Shown: positions 18,580 to 28,347, counted from the first letter of the stretch. The stretch: 53,824 bases of DNA from Sphaerospermopsis aphanizomenoides BCCUSP55 (GCF_001586785.1 NZ_LUFH02000028.1:1-53824), one strand, 5' to 3'. The notes: generated from the letters alone by a model not told the origin. Numbers and translations are program-made.

Positions 18580-19398
18580 TTGAAGACACTTATTCATCCA
18601 ACTGCTGTAATACATCCCAATTCGGAACTCCACTCAACGGTGCAAGTCGGTGCTTATGCTGTGATTGGAGCGAATGTCAAAGTCGGACCGGAAACGGTAA
18701 TTGGCGCTCATGCGGTGTTAGAAGGTCCCTGTGAAATCGGAGCGCGAAATCATATTTTTCCTGGTGCTGTGATTGGTATGGAACCCCAAGACCTCAAGTA
18801 TGTGGGAGAACCCACTTGGGTCAAAATTGGCGACAATAATTCCATTCGTGAGTATGTGACTATTAACCGCGCTACAGGTCGGGGGGAAGCGACTGTCATC
18901 GGTAATGGTAATCTACTGATGGCTTATGTTCACGTTGGTCATAACTGCGTGATTGAGGACTCAGTGGTAATTGCTAATTCTGTGGCTTTAGCGGGTCATG
19001 TCCACATTGAGTCTCGCGCCAGATTAAGCGGGGTTTTGGGTGTCCATCAATTTGTGCATATCGGTGGTATGTCAATGATAGGCGGTATGACTCGCATTGA
19101 CCGAGATGTTCCTCCTTATATGTTGGTTGAGGGGAATCCTTCACGGATTCGATCGCTCAACTTGGTGGGTCTAAAACGCTCAGGAATGCCTGCCAATGAA
19201 TTCCAACTTCTCAAAAAAGCTTTTCGTATTCTCTACCGTTCTAATTTCCTGTTTAAAGATGCTTTAGCAGAATTGGAAATGTTGGGAGATACAGAACAGT
19301 TGCAACATCTACGCCGTTTCTTGCTACTCTCGCAAATGCCAGGAAGACGCGGTTTGATTCCTGGAAAGGCGACAAAAGGCACAAGTGATGAGTCGTGA
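18580..19398 (+). CDS. lpxA: UDP-GlcNAc acyltransferase LpxA
   Basis: A 272-residue left-handed beta-helix acyltransferase that transfers 3-hydroxyacyl from ACP to UDP-GlcNAc, the first step of lipid A synthesis. Hexapeptide repeats run from about residue 5 to 185 (for example VQVGAYAVIGANVKVG), with the catalytic His in the AYVHVGHNCVIED region and a helical C-terminal domain. The start is TTG at 18580; it is supported by the conserved N-terminus MKTLIHPTAVIHP and a GGAG ribosome-binding site 8-10 bases upstream. The 189-bp gap to fabZ is longer than in most operons. Confidence 0.94.
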   Translation: MKTLIHPTAVIHPNSELHSTVQVGAYAVIGANVKVGPETVIGAHAVLEGPCEIGARNHIFPGAVIGMEPQDLKYVGEPTWVKIGDNNSIREYVTINRATGRGEATVIGNGNLLMAYVHVGHNCVIEDSVVIANSVALAGHVHIESRARLSGVLGVHQFVHIGGMSMIGGMTRIDRDVPPYMLVEGNPSRIRSLNLVGLKRSGMPANEFQLLKKAFRILYRSNFLFKDALAELEMLGDTEQLQHLRRFLLLSQMPGRRGLIPGKATKGTSDES

Positions 19399-19550
19399 TT
19401 TATGAGTGATGAATGATGAATCACGCCTAAATTCATCATTCATGTTTAAGACAGGGAACAGGGAACAGGGAACAGGTAAGAGAAAAAAAGATATTACAAG
19501 CAATTACCCGGACATGATCTAAAATCTAAAATCTAAAATCTAAAATTAAA

Positions 19551-20705
19551 ATGCGGATATTTATCAGCACTGGGGAAGTTTCTGGAGATTTGCAGGGGGC
19601 GCTGTTAATTACGGCGCTTCAGCGTCAAACTATGGCTTTGGGGTTAAAATTAGACATTGTGGCCTTGGGTGGCGATAAGATGGCCGCAGCAGGAGCGACA
19701 ATTTTGGGCGATACTAGCGGTATCGGTTCAATGGGTATTATTGAGGCTTTGCCCTATTTTATACCTACTATCCAGGTACAAAAGAAAGCGATCGCCTATC
19801 TGAAAAAAAATCCCCCTGATTTAATCGTGCTAATTGACTACATGACTCCTAATATCGGGATTGGTAGTTATATGCATGAACATTTTCCCGATGTACCTGT
19901 GGTATATTACATTGCCCCCCAAGAATGGGTGTGGTCGATGAGTTTGGAGAGAACAAAACGAATTGTTAGCTTTACAGATAAGCTATTAGCAATTTTTCCA
20001 GAAGAAGCTCGTTATTATCAGGAAAAAGGGGCTAAAGTTCATTGGGTTGGTCATCCTTTAGTTGATAGGATGGCTAATGCACCCAGTCGAGAAACTGCGC
20101 GGACAAGTTTGGGAATTAAACCAGATGAAATTGCGATCGCTCTTTTACCAGCTTCCCGTAGTCAAGAACTAAAATATCTATTACCTGTAATTTTCCAAGC
20201 TGCCCAAAATATCCAATCTCAATTACCAGCAGCACATTTTTGGATTCCGCTATCTTTGGAAAAATTTAGAAATACAATTGAAAAAGCTATTCAAGATTAC
20301 GGGTTACAAGCAAGTATAGTATCAAGTCAACAACAGGAAGTTTTTGCAGCGGCTGATTTTGCAATTACCAAATCTGGAACTGTAAATTTAGAATTGGCTT
20401 TGTTAAATGTTCCCCAAGTTGTTGTTTATCGTCTCCATGCTTTTACTGCTTGGGTAGGAAGGAATATTCTCAAAGGTTCGATTCCTTTTGCTTCACCTGT
20501 GAATTTAGTAGTGATGAAGGAAATTGTTCCAGAATTATTACAGGAAAAAGCGACATCTGAAAATATTACTCAAGCAGCGATGGAATTATTATTAAATCCT
20601 GAAAACAGACAAAAAACTTTAGCAGATTATCAGCAAATGCGGCAATGTTTGGGAGAATTGGGAGTGTGCGATCGCGCTGCTAAGGAAATTTTGGAAATGC
20701 GGTGA
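19551..20705 (+). CDS. lpxB: Lipid A disaccharide synthase LpxB
   Basis: A 384-residue GT19 glycosyltransferase joining UDP-2,3-diacyl-GlcN and lipid X. The N-terminus RIFISTGEVSGDLQGA is the family signature; YYIAPQEWVWSM, HWVGHPLVD and ITKSGTVNLELAL (donor binding) follow. The 152-bp gap from lpxA is filled with heptamer repeats (GGGAACA and ATCTAAA types). It completes the lpxC-fabZ-lpxA-lpxB set; later lipid A steps (LpxK, KdtA) are not in the window. Confidence 0.95.
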   Translation: MRIFISTGEVSGDLQGALLITALQRQTMALGLKLDIVALGGDKMAAAGATILGDTSGIGSMGIIEALPYFIPTIQVQKKAIAYLKKNPPDLIVLIDYMTPNIGIGSYMHEHFPDVPVVYYIAPQEWVWSMSLERTKRIVSFTDKLLAIFPEEARYYQEKGAKVHWVGHPLVDRMANAPSRETARTSLGIKPDEIAIALLPASRSQELKYLLPVIFQAAQNIQSQLPAAHFWIPLSLEKFRNTIEKAIQDYGLQASIVSSQQQEVFAAADFAITKSGTVNLELALLNVPQVVVYRLHAFTAWVGRNILKGSIPFASPVNLVVMKEIVPELLQEKATSENITQAAMELLLNPENRQKTLADYQQMRQCLGELGVCDRAAKEILEMR

Positions 20706-20802
20706 TTGGTAATTGGTAATTGGTAATTGGTGATAATATTTATTTGATTATTCCCTATTCCCTATTCCCCATTCCCTTGTATATGACTACAGTCCCTTAC
20801 TT

Positions 20803-21174
20803 GTAGATATCATAAAATTAGTAAATGACCTGATTGCTGTTTTATCCGCACGTCAACGTCAACAACAAGATATTGATCCAGATGATCGGAAGTTGATTAT
20901 GAAATTATCGGAAATTTATCAACAACAACTAGAAGAATTGAAAAAACAAGGACTTCAACAAGGAATAGAAGAAGGGGAAAAAATAGGAATTGGTAGGGGT
21001 ATAGAAAGAGAAAGACGCGCAATGATTGAGAGTATTCTACAAGTGCGTTTTGGTGGAATTGATGCAGAACTAGCGACAATTATCGAAAAATTAATTCTCA
21101 TGAGTAGAGAAGAATTTACTCCTATGTTATTGCAATTATCCCGTGAGGAATTAATAGCTAGATTTGCAGAATAA
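20803..21174 (+). pseudogene. 3' remnant of an Rpn/DUF4351-type protein
   Basis: An open frame with no good start: it is continuous from about 20776, where it emerges from STRR sequence (ATTCCCT units). The later part encodes a coiled, Gln/Glu-rich stretch (EELKKQGLQQGIEEGEK) and a DUF4351-like C-terminal helical domain (RRAMIESILQVRFGGID). In full-length relatives this tail follows a PD-(D/E)XK nuclease domain, which is absent here. A TTG (20893) or ATG (20899) start could still allow a 90-residue peptide. I judge it a truncated relic. Confidence 0.65.
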
Positions 21175-21200
21175 TTAATAGGAAAAATAAGTCAGTCAGT

Positions 21201-21225
21201 AAGGGTTTAGGACTGCTAAACCCTT
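21201..21225 (+). terminator. Hairpin after the DUF4351 remnant
   Basis: Perfect 10-bp inverted repeat AAGGGTTTAG / CTAAACCCTT with a five-base loop, followed by AAAATTT rather than a clean T run. Possibly a weak terminator between the remnant and the methyltransferase gene. Confidence 0.55.
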
Positions 21226-21267
21226 AAAATTTATGATGTTATGATGATAACCAATAACTAATAACTA

Positions 21268-22578
21268 ATGAAAAAAAGACCGATAGCAGTTGATTTATTT
21301 GCAGGTGTAGGAGGTATGACCCTTGGCTTTGAACAAGCTGGTTTTGATGTCCTTGCTTCTGTAGAATTAGACCCTATTCATTGTGCAGTTCATGAATTTA
21401 ATTTTCCCTTTTGGAAAGTGTTATGTAAAAGTGTAGAAGATACCACAGGGTCAGAAATTAGAAATAATAGCGACATTGATAATCAAGAAATTGATGTAGT
21501 TTTTGGTGGACCACCCTGCCAAGGTTTCTCATTAATTGGTAAACGTTACTTTGATGATCCTAGAAATTCTTTAGTTTTTCATTTTATTAGGTTAGTTTTA
21601 GAATTGCAGCCTAAGTTCTTTGTGATGGAAAACGTCAAAGGAATGACTGTAGGTAAACACAAAGAATTTGTTACCGAAATAATTGATCAGTTTGAAAATA
21701 ACGGTTACAAAGTTAATCATAATTACCAAGTTTTAAATGCTGCTCATTATGGAGTTCCTCAAAATAGAGAAAGATTATTTTTGCTTGGTTGTCGTCAAGA
21801 TTTAGAGTTGCCTAATTATCCAGATCAAATCACCCATCCCCCTAAGTCAAATAAATCTTCCAATTTACCAAAAACACCTACCGTTTGGGAAGCATTGAAA
21901 GATTTACCCGAAATAGAAAATTATCCAGAATTATATATACAAGATTGGGTAGTAGCTGATTTTGGTAACCCCAGTAATTACGGAATGAAAATGCGTAATC
22001 TTTGCGGAGAAAAATCAAATTTTTCATATCCGCGTAAATTTGATCATAGCATTTTAACCTCCAGTTTAAGAACAAAACATAGTCCTGAATCTATCAAAAG
22101 ATTTGCATCAACTATTCCGGGAAAAACAGAACCAATAAGCCGTTTTTATAAACTTGCTCCTGACGGTTTATGTAATACACTTAGAGCAGGAACAGCGAGT
22201 AATAAAGGTGCATTTACTTCTCCTCGTCCCATACATCCATTTAAACCTAGATGTATTACTGTTAGGGAAGCAGCGCGTTTACATTCCTATCCTGACTGGT
22301 TTAGATTTCATCCCACAAAATGGCATGGTTTTAGACAAATTGGTAATTCTGTTCCCCCACTTTTAGCACAAGCTGTAGCTGCCGAAATTATTAAGGTTTT
22401 AAATGTAGAAATTTGTCGAACAAAAGAATTGAAAATTTTAGATGAAGCTAGTTTATTAACATTTGATATGTCAGAAGCAGCTAAATATTTTAGAGTTAAT
22501 CCTCATGTTATAGAACCTAGAACTAGAAAAAAACAAATATTGAACGAAAGTAAAAAACCTGCCATTGTCTCTATCTAA
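21268..22578 (+). CDS. C5-cytosine DNA methyltransferase, orphan
   Basis: A 436-residue SAM-dependent enzyme. Motif I is VDLFAGVGGMTLGFEQAGF. Motif IV is FGGPPCQGFS with catalytic Cys84. Motif VI includes ENVKG with Glu121. Motif VIII is QNRERLF and motif X IGNSVPPLLA. The target-recognition region lies between about residues 185 and 320. No restriction endonuclease gene is adjacent, so it is either an orphan methylase or paired with a distant enzyme. The C-terminal 60 residues after motif X form an extension of unknown role. The recognition sequence cannot be read from the protein. A 10-bp inverted repeat overlaps the end of the gene. Confidence 0.92.
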   Translation: MKKRPIAVDLFAGVGGMTLGFEQAGFDVLASVELDPIHCAVHEFNFPFWKVLCKSVEDTTGSEIRNNSDIDNQEIDVVFGGPPCQGFSLIGKRYFDDPRNSLVFHFIRLVLELQPKFFVMENVKGMTVGKHKEFVTEIIDQFENNGYKVNHNYQVLNAAHYGVPQNRERLFLLGCRQDLELPNYPDQITHPPKSNKSSNLPKTPTVWEALKDLPEIENYPELYIQDWVVADFGNPSNYGMKMRNLCGEKSNFSYPRKFDHSILTSSLRTKHSPESIKRFASTIPGKTEPISRFYKLAPDGLCNTLRAGTASNKGAFTSPRPIHPFKPRCITVREAARLHSYPDWFRFHPTKWHGFRQIGNSVPPLLAQAVAAEIIKVLNVEICRTKELKILDEASLLTFDMSEAAKYFRVNPHVIEPRTRKKQILNESKKPAIVSI

Positions 22579-22596
22579 GAATAAGCTGGCAGGTTT
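22555..22596 (+). terminator. Stem-loop overlapping the methyltransferase stop codon
   Basis: AAACCTGCCA (22555-22564) pairs perfectly with TGGCAGGTTT (22587-22596); the stop codon 22576-22578 lies in the loop. Only three T follow the stem, so it is a possible but weak terminator. Confidence 0.5.
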
Positions 22597-22832
22597 AGTC
22601 AGTAATAACTGTTTTCAAGGACTGAAATATTTTGAGTGACAAGAATAATAGTAAGGATTCAGGATACAGAATACAGGATAGCCTGCGGCACGGCTACGCC
22701 TACAGAATGAATTAGAGTTTTCGAGTTATTCTGGATAATTGATGAGAAAACGTACTTCTGTAGCTCACTGCTACAAACAAATTTTCTGACTCCTGACTCC
22801 TGAATTCTTACGAAGAATAGAAAAAGCCAACA

Positions 22833-23402
22833 CTATTTAATTTTCTGTTTAATAAATGTCACAATCTGAGTTAGCTGTTTCTTCAAGCTATCAATTTCAG
22901 CTTGCATTTTGGTAATTTTGGCATTTAACGCCTGAATTTCTGCGGCTGAAGCACCTTCTGTAGCAGCTGATTTTGAACCAACTGGTTCTTTCTGCACTGG
23001 TTGGGTAACAACATCTTGACGACCTATTCTAGCAGCTATAGCCATAGCTGATTTAATAGAATTAATTAGCTGTCTTTGGTCAAAAGGCTTGTTGAGAAAT
23101 TCAAAGCTTTCAAATGGTTCAGGAATTTTTTCCGTTACCTCCTCTTTGCGACCAGACATGATCACCAAAGGAATTTTCTTTAATTCTGACTGGGCTTGAA
23201 TTTTTTGGAATACTTCCCAGCCACTCATCTTAGGTAATATAAAATCCAACATGATCAAGCTGACTTTTTCTTGAAGCATGAGGTTATATCCTTCTAAGCC
23301 GTCTTTTGCTTCCAATACTTCAAAATTGCCCGGAGGCAACATTTCACGTACTTTTACCCTGACAACTGTAGTGTCATCGATAACTAAAATTTTGTTGGCC
23401 AC
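22833..23402 (-). CDS. Single-domain response regulator with coiled-coil tail
   Basis: A 189-residue protein. Residues 1-125 are a CheY-like receiver: acidic pair Asp9-Asp10, phospho-acceptor Asp53 (LIMLDFILP), conserved Thr/Ser in VIMSGRKEE and Lys in FLNKPFD. A Pro/Ala/Ser linker follows, then a C-terminal coiled coil (about 145-189, heptads such as IQALNAKITKMQAEIDSLKKQ). There is no DNA-binding domain, so output is probably by protein contact through the coil. No cognate kinase is adjacent; the nearest is the hybrid kinase at 26182. Confidence 0.88.
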   Translation of the reverse strand: MANKILVIDDTTVVRVKVREMLPPGNFEVLEAKDGLEGYNLMLQEKVSLIMLDFILPKMSGWEVFQKIQAQSELKKIPLVIMSGRKEEVTEKIPEPFESFEFLNKPFDQRQLINSIKSAMAIAARIGRQDVVTQPVQKEPVGSKSAATEGASAAEIQALNAKITKMQAEIDSLKKQLTQIVTFIKQKIK

Positions 23403-23711
23403 GACTGATTACTCTACCAAAGACTATAAGTTTAGATGGCTGATTTGCCGCTTGACATTAAGAATTCTCCCACTATATACAGGATTTGTGTAAATTGGGG
23501 GACAGTATATTTCTGTATAAGTGCCAAAATTGCAAGTTAGGTATACAACTTTTGCTTGTTTTTTCATTAATGGTTAGTAAGCTATCACTAGCTTTACCTT
23601 TACGAGTCTTAATGTAACAGACTTTCAAGGTAATTTAAGCTGCTCAATGATTTCTCTTAACCTATAGTAGTATATCTTTTATCTCTATTTTTTTAGATAG
23701 ATGAAATATTT
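23403..23711. other. 309-bp divergent intergenic region
   Basis: Lies between the response regulator (minus) and lipA (plus), so it must hold both promoters. It is AT-rich. I see no confident operator, RNA or small gene. Confidence 0.5.
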
Positions 23712-24611
23712 ATGAATTCTTTAAGACAAATTGAACTCAAATCAGAAATTGCCGCAATGCCTATTTGGTTGCGTCGTTCTATCGGTAAAGCCAGTGAGAT
23801 TTCTACTGTACAACGTATTATTAAGCAGCGCCAAATTCATACGATTTGTGAAGAAGGCCGCTGTCCTAATCGGGGAGAGTGCTATGCCCAAAAAACCGCA
23901 ACTTTTTTACTGATGGGACCCACCTGCACCAGGTCTTGTGCTTTTTGTCAAGTAGATAAAGGTCATGCCCCAATGGCTGTAGATCAGGAAGAACCGCAAA
24001 AGGTAGCCGAGTCCGTGCAGCTTTTGGGATTGCGCTATGTGGTACTGACTTCAGTAGCCCGTGATGACTTACATGACGGAGGTGCAGGTCATTTTGTCAC
24101 AACGATGCAGACAATTCGCCAAATTAACCCAGAAACACAAATAGAAGTGCTGACACCAGATTTTTGGGGTGGTGGGGGTGTTGGTGTGGCTGGTCAAAAG
24201 CAAAGAATAGAAATGATTGTTACTGCTAAACCAGCTTGTTACAACCATAATGTCGAGACGGTGCGGAGGTTAACGGGGCCAGTAAGACGGGGAGCGAAAT
24301 ACGATCGCTCTTTAGAAGTGCTGGCAACAGTTAAAGAAATTGATACTAGTATTCCCACCAAGTCAGGTTTGATGCTGGGACATGGAGAAACCAAGGAAGA
24401 AGTTATTGAGACAATGGCAGATTTAAGGGCTGTAGGCTGCGATCGCCTAACACTCGGTCAATATATGCGTCCATCGTTAGAACATTTGCCAGTACAAAAA
24501 TACTGGACACCAGAGGAATTTGATCAACTTGGCAGAATAGCCGCAGAAATGGGATTTACTCATGTTCGTTCCGCTCCCTTGGTGCGTAGTTCCTATCACG
24601 CTGGGGAATAA
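23712..24611 (+). CDS. lipA: Lipoyl synthase LipA
   Basis: A 299-residue radical SAM enzyme that inserts two sulfurs into octanoyl groups on lipoyl domains. The auxiliary cluster motif [12 protein letters not shown] (Cx4Cx5C) and the radical-SAM motif CTRSCAFC (CxxxCxxC) are both intact. [11 protein letters not shown] and RSSYHAGE (the C-terminal Ser of the auxiliary cluster lies in RSSYHA) are present. Length is normal. The start at 23712 gives a family-typical N-terminus. It is followed by psaX after 277 bp of repeat-rich DNA. Confidence 0.96.
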   Translation: MNSLRQIELKSEIAAMPIWLRRSIGKASEISTVQRIIKQRQIHTICEEGRCPNRGECYAQKTATFLLMGPTCTRSCAFCQVDKGHAPMAVDQEEPQKVAESVQLLGLRYVVLTSVARDDLHDGGAGHFVTTMQTIRQINPETQIEVLTPDFWGGGGVGVAGQKQRIEMIVTAKPACYNHNVETVRRLTGPVRRGAKYDRSLEVLATVKEIDTSIPTKSGLMLGHGETKEEVIETMADLRAVGCDRLTLGQYMRPSLEHLPVQKYWTPEEFDQLGRIAAEMGFTHVRSAPLVRSSYHAGE

Positions 24612-24888
24612 GGTTAGGGTGTGGGGTGTAGGGTGTAGGGGACAGACAAGTAACGAGCGATGAGTCATGAGTGGTGACAAGAAGACGAGTCAACCACTCG
24701 GTACTCGGTACTCGCTACTCGCTACTCTAGGGTGTGGGGTAGAAGAGTTTTCCCCATTACTCCCTGCTCCCTGCTCCTTTTCCTCTTAGCTGTTTCCTGT
24801 TCTCACACAAATATTTTTAAAGATTCTGGGGAATTGGTGCTTCTGTTTGGTATTTGTTAAAAAGTCATCAAAACAGGAGAACCAAATT

Positions 24889-25002
24889 ATGACAAAAGGT
24901 AAAGCTGCTAAACCAACCTATGCTTTTCGTACAGGCTGGGCGTTGTTACTGTTGGCTATCAACTTTTTGGTAGCAGCTTATTATTTCCACATCATTGAAT
25001 AA
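24889..25002 (+). CDS. psaX: Photosystem I subunit PsaX
   Basis: A 37-codon gene, easily missed. The protein starts MTKGKAAKPTYAFRTGWA and continues with a single hydrophobic helix (about residues 17-33) ending YYFHIIE. The block AKPTYAFRT and the segment LLAINFLVAAYYF match PsaX of Thermosynechococcus closely from memory. PsaX is a one-helix peripheral subunit of cyanobacterial photosystem I that helps hold a chlorophyll and lipid. An AGGAGA ribosome-binding site lies 8 bases before the ATG. It stands alone between lipA and the permease gene (convergent). Confidence 0.92.
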   Translation: MTKGKAAKPTYAFRTGWALLLLAINFLVAAYYFHIIE

Positions 25003-25132
25003 TTAGAAGTGGAATGGTGCTGCTCAAGTTAGCTATCAGCTATCGGCGTTCAGCTTTTGAATTAAGCAGGTTAGTATTTGTTGTGCTATGGCTTACCGTT
25101 AGGCTGACTGCTGACTGCTGACTACTAACTGC

Positions 25133-25999
25133 TCAAATCGTGCCTTTGAATAAACCTTTGGGACGAATGAGTAGCACCAAAATCATGATTAACAGTGCTA
25201 CACCTTGTTTGTACTGTGAACCCAACCAAGGGGTGCTGACTTCTTGGAAAATACCAATGATAAAAGCAGCGGCGATCGCACCGTAGGGGTTGCCAATTCC
25301 CCCTAAAATGACAGAGGCAAATAAGGGTAAAATCAAGAACCAACCCATATTTGGACGTACCGCAGTCATCAAACCGTACATACTGCCACCTAAAGAAGTT
25401 AAAGTACCAGCAATTACCCAAGTCCAAAGAATTACTCGGTCAACATTGATGCCAGAGACTCTAGCTAAATCTAAATCATCGGCCACTGCTCGCATAGCTT
25501 TACCAATTTTGGTGTTTTGCAGTAAGTAGTGGAGAGATAAAATTGCCAGCACTGCTAACCCCAGTACCCATAATTGATTTTGTGGTACTCTTAATTCCCC
25601 AATTTCCAGAGCAGGAATGACAGGAAGATTATAGTTGAGGTTTTTACCACCCCAGATAAAAATAATGCCATTGCGGAGAAATAAAGCTAGTCCAATAGAG
25701 ATAATGATCAGGGTTGTGGAAGTAGCACGAATCGAGCGCATCTTTGACCACAACAATTTTTCTGCTAGTAACATTGCGGCTACTGTTCCCGCAGCAGCTA
25801 GTATCATTGATATCCAGATATTTATACCCAGGTTATTTATTAGTAGTGTCAAATAAGCTCCCAGTGTGAGAAAGTCACCATGAGCAAAATTAGATAATCG
25901 TAAAATTCCATAGGTAAGTGTTAGTCCGACTGCTGCTAGGGCAATAATACTACCCACAGCAATGCCATTAATTATTAATTGAGCTAGTTGTGTATCCAT
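25133..25999 (-). CDS. Branched-chain/neutral amino-acid ABC permease (LivH/NatD-like)
   Basis: A 288-residue polytopic inner-membrane permease of the LivH family, with about eight hydrophobic helices. Diagnostic segments are LTYGILRLSNFAHGDFLTLG, KAMRAVADDLDLARVSGINV (the ABC-contacting loop) and GGIGNPYGAI. In Nostoc and Synechocystis, NatD of the N-I neutral amino-acid transporter is of this type and its genes are scattered, which fits the absence here of a partner permease, ATPase or binding protein. ATG 25999 gives the usual N-terminus; the frame extends ten codons further upstream. Substrate is inferred from family only. Confidence 0.88.
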   Translation of the reverse strand: MDTQLAQLIINGIAVGSIIALAAVGLTLTYGILRLSNFAHGDFLTLGAYLTLLINNLGINIWISMILAAAGTVAAMLLAEKLLWSKMRSIRATSTTLIIISIGLALFLRNGIIFIWGGKNLNYNLPVIPALEIGELRVPQNQLWVLGLAVLAILSLHYLLQNTKIGKAMRAVADDLDLARVSGINVDRVILWTWVIAGTLTSLGGSMYGLMTAVRPNMGWFLILPLFASVILGGIGNPYGAIAAAFIIGIFQEVSTPWLGSQYKQGVALLIMILVLLIRPKGLFKGTI

Positions 26000-26181
26000 T
26001 GTTTTCAGTTTCTCTAGCAAAAAAATCAATATTTACTTTTTTTAATAAGTATTTGGATTGAGCATTATCACCGACACTACCAGTTATGTTTTACAATTGA
26101 AAGAGATTTATCCGTTAAAATACATAAAATAAATTTCGCATTTTCTTGCCCAGATCAATTTCTTTGGCGGTCGAGTTGACC

Positions 26182-28056
26182 ATGCAGCAATCTTCAAGCT
26201 TACCAGAACAGAACTCACAGATAGATGGAACACCAAAACTTTTGCAAACAATCCAGCAACTGCGGAACGCCTTGTGGTTGGAAAGCAGCTTGAATCGGTT
26301 GCAAAGTCGGTTGCATGAATGTCTACTTTCGGCTGTAAACACGATGCCACAAGGGATAGCCGCAGAAGCAGAAATTTTTCAAACCGTGGTAAATGAACTT
26401 CATCAGGCTCTAAATGCTGATTGGATAGCGTTCACGCAGTATGCCGTAGGCATCGCTCAATGTCAACCACAAGAAAACGTCGGTAAGATTTGCTATGTTT
26501 CTAGTATTTCTACCTTAGAAACACGCACTCTAGAAATTAGCTCTAAACAACACACAAAGCTGGAGTTTAAATTAGACGCTGCCATCAGACTAGAAGATTT
26601 ACAACAGATGGAGAGACAAAAACCACGCAGTGCTTGGCGTTTAGTTGATGACTCCAGTCATCTGCTGGTATGGCTGATGATTGCCAGAATCAAACCCAAT
26701 CACAATGGTCAGCGAATCCATCCATTACAGACTCAACTGCGATCGCAATTAATCACAAAAACAATCCAATATTTTCATACAGCTTTGGCACAACTAAGGC
26801 AAATTCAATCTTGGCAACAACGTTGTCAAGAGTTAACAAACTTTAATCAACAACTAGAACGCACCAATCAACTTAAAAACCAGTTTCTTGCTAATACTAG
26901 CCACGAAATCCGTACTCCTTTAAGTTCTATTATCGGATTTACTCATCTGCTTCTAGCACAAGGTTACGAACCAGAGAGACAACGCCATCAAGAGTATTTA
27001 CACATTATCCAATCCAGTGGTAAGCATTTGCTAGACCTGATTAACGATATTTTGGATCTCTCTAAAATTGAAGCTAATCAGCTAGAAGTGCAATGGGAAA
27101 TAGTCGATGTACCGACACTTTGTAGTAATGTTTTAGCTTTAGTGAAAGAAAAAGCTGCTAATAAGGGTTTGAAACTGCGTCTAGAAATAGATGATGATGT
27201 TACAAATTTAGTAGCTGATCCCTTGCGACTTAAGCAAATGCTATTGAATTTATTATTTAATGCTGTCAAATTTACAAATTCAGGCAGCGTTGGTTTACGG
27301 GTGAAAAAACAAGATTTATATTTACGATTTACAGTTTGGGATACTGGTATTGGCATCTCCCCGGACAACCAAACTCTCTTATTTCGTCCCTACAGTCAAA
27401 TTGTTAACTCGACATCTAGCAACAACGAAGGTACAGGTTTAGGCTTAGTAGTTACTCAGCAACTAGCAGAAATTCATGGTGGTTATTTAGAGTTACAATC
27501 TGCTATTAACGAAGGTTCTTGTTTTACTATTTTCCTCCCTATCAAACCCCAGGGTCAAGTTTTAGAAGCAATCGAAATCAAGGCAGAAAAGGATTTAAAA
27601 GTTATTCAAGGAGTCAGTAATGGCTCTGTTTCCCAATTTGCTGCTCATAATTATAAAGCTTCATCACGAATAATTTTGCTGGTAGAAGATGATTTAGCAA
27701 ATTCGGAATTAATGCGAATTTATCTGGGTAGATTAGGTTATCAAGTAAATTGTGTCCGGAATCCTAACGAAATGTGGACTATGTTAGCGCAGATAGAACC
27801 AGTAGTCATTTTAATGGATGTTTGTTTACCAGATGCCAATGGCTTAAACCTGGTACAAAAAATCCGACAAAATCCCCAATATCAACACATACCAATAATT
27901 GCTCAAACAGCAATGGCTATGAAAGGGGATAAAGAAACTTGTCTAGCTGCTGGTGTGAATGACTATATTTCTAAACCAATAGATTTACAGCTTTTAGGTA
28001 GTATGGTGGCAAAGTATAGCGGAAGGCAAGAGGCAAGAGGCAAAAGGCAAAAGTGA
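26182..28056 (+). CDS. Hybrid histidine kinase (HisKA-HATPase-receiver)
   Basis: About 625 residues, no membrane segment. The N-terminal 215 residues are a possible degenerate GAF-like sensor region (LHQALNADWIAFTQYAVG). A short coiled coil leads to HisKA with phospho-acceptor His241 (NTSHEIRTPLSS). The HATPase domain has N (NLLFNAVKF), G1 (DTGIGI) and G2 (GTGLGLVV) boxes. The C-terminal receiver has acidic pair EDD and phospho-acceptor Asp546 (ILMDVCLP). ATG 26182 is chosen; a TTG twelve codons upstream (26146) is an alternative. The last residues (RQEARGKRQK) are encoded by STRR-like GGCAAGA/GGCAAAA units. No partner gene is adjacent. Confidence 0.88.
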   Translation: MQQSSSLPEQNSQIDGTPKLLQTIQQLRNALWLESSLNRLQSRLHECLLSAVNTMPQGIAAEAEIFQTVVNELHQALNADWIAFTQYAVGIAQCQPQENVGKICYVSSISTLETRTLEISSKQHTKLEFKLDAAIRLEDLQQMERQKPRSAWRLVDDSSHLLVWLMIARIKPNHNGQRIHPLQTQLRSQLITKTIQYFHTALAQLRQIQSWQQRCQELTNFNQQLERTNQLKNQFLANTSHEIRTPLSSIIGFTHLLLAQGYEPERQRHQEYLHIIQSSGKHLLDLINDILDLSKIEANQLEVQWEIVDVPTLCSNVLALVKEKAANKGLKLRLEIDDDVTNLVADPLRLKQMLLNLLFNAVKFTNSGSVGLRVKKQDLYLRFTVWDTGIGISPDNQTLLFRPYSQIVNSTSSNNEGTGLGLVVTQQLAEIHGGYLELQSAINEGSCFTIFLPIKPQGQVLEAIEIKAEKDLKVIQGVSNGSVSQFAAHNYKASSRIILLVEDDLANSELMRIYLGRLGYQVNCVRNPNEMWTMLAQIEPVVILMDVCLPDANGLNLVQKIRQNPQYQHIPIIAQTAMAMKGDKETCLAAGVNDYISKPIDLQLLGSMVAKYSGRQEARGKRQK

Positions 28057-28257
28057 AACCCTTATTATCACTAGCTTTTAGCTTTTGAAAGTGTCGTAAC
28101 TGCCTTGTCTACAGCTATATTGTTAATAGTTTGAATCAAGATTTACAAATTTTTAGGAATTTCAGGATGTAGATGATAGAGGCTATATTAGCTGTATTTA
28201 TGTCTAGATTTATGTCTAGTTTGTTTCGTACATCATTTACCTGCAATATTCTGTAAA

Positions 28258-28313
28258 TATTCATAAACAATCCTGTTCATCCTTAAATCCTGTAAATCCT
28301 GATTCTGACAAAA
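28258..28313. repeat. Dispersed repeat related to the 2-3.3 kb repeat
   Basis: Contains TAAATCCTGTAAATCCTGA and GATTCTGACAAA, the same words as the distal end of the direct repeats at 1982-2220, 2238-2473 and 3195-3267, about 25 kb away. Confidence 0.7.
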
Positions 28314-28347
28314 AAAACGCCCCCCATTTCTGGAGAGCGTTTTTTAT
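28310..28347 (-). terminator. Intrinsic terminator of psbA
   Basis: A nine-pair stem (28317-28325 with 28332-28340, some G-U) around a six-base loop. It is flanked by A7 on one side and T6 on the other, so it gives a U-tract terminator on the minus strand immediately after psbA and could also act on the plus strand for the converging kinase gene. Confidence 0.85.

Noticed and set aside
20706-20770. GTA...TAC-like words as NtcA sites
   Set aside because: They arise from the ATTGGTA heptamer repeat and are not placed at a promoter.
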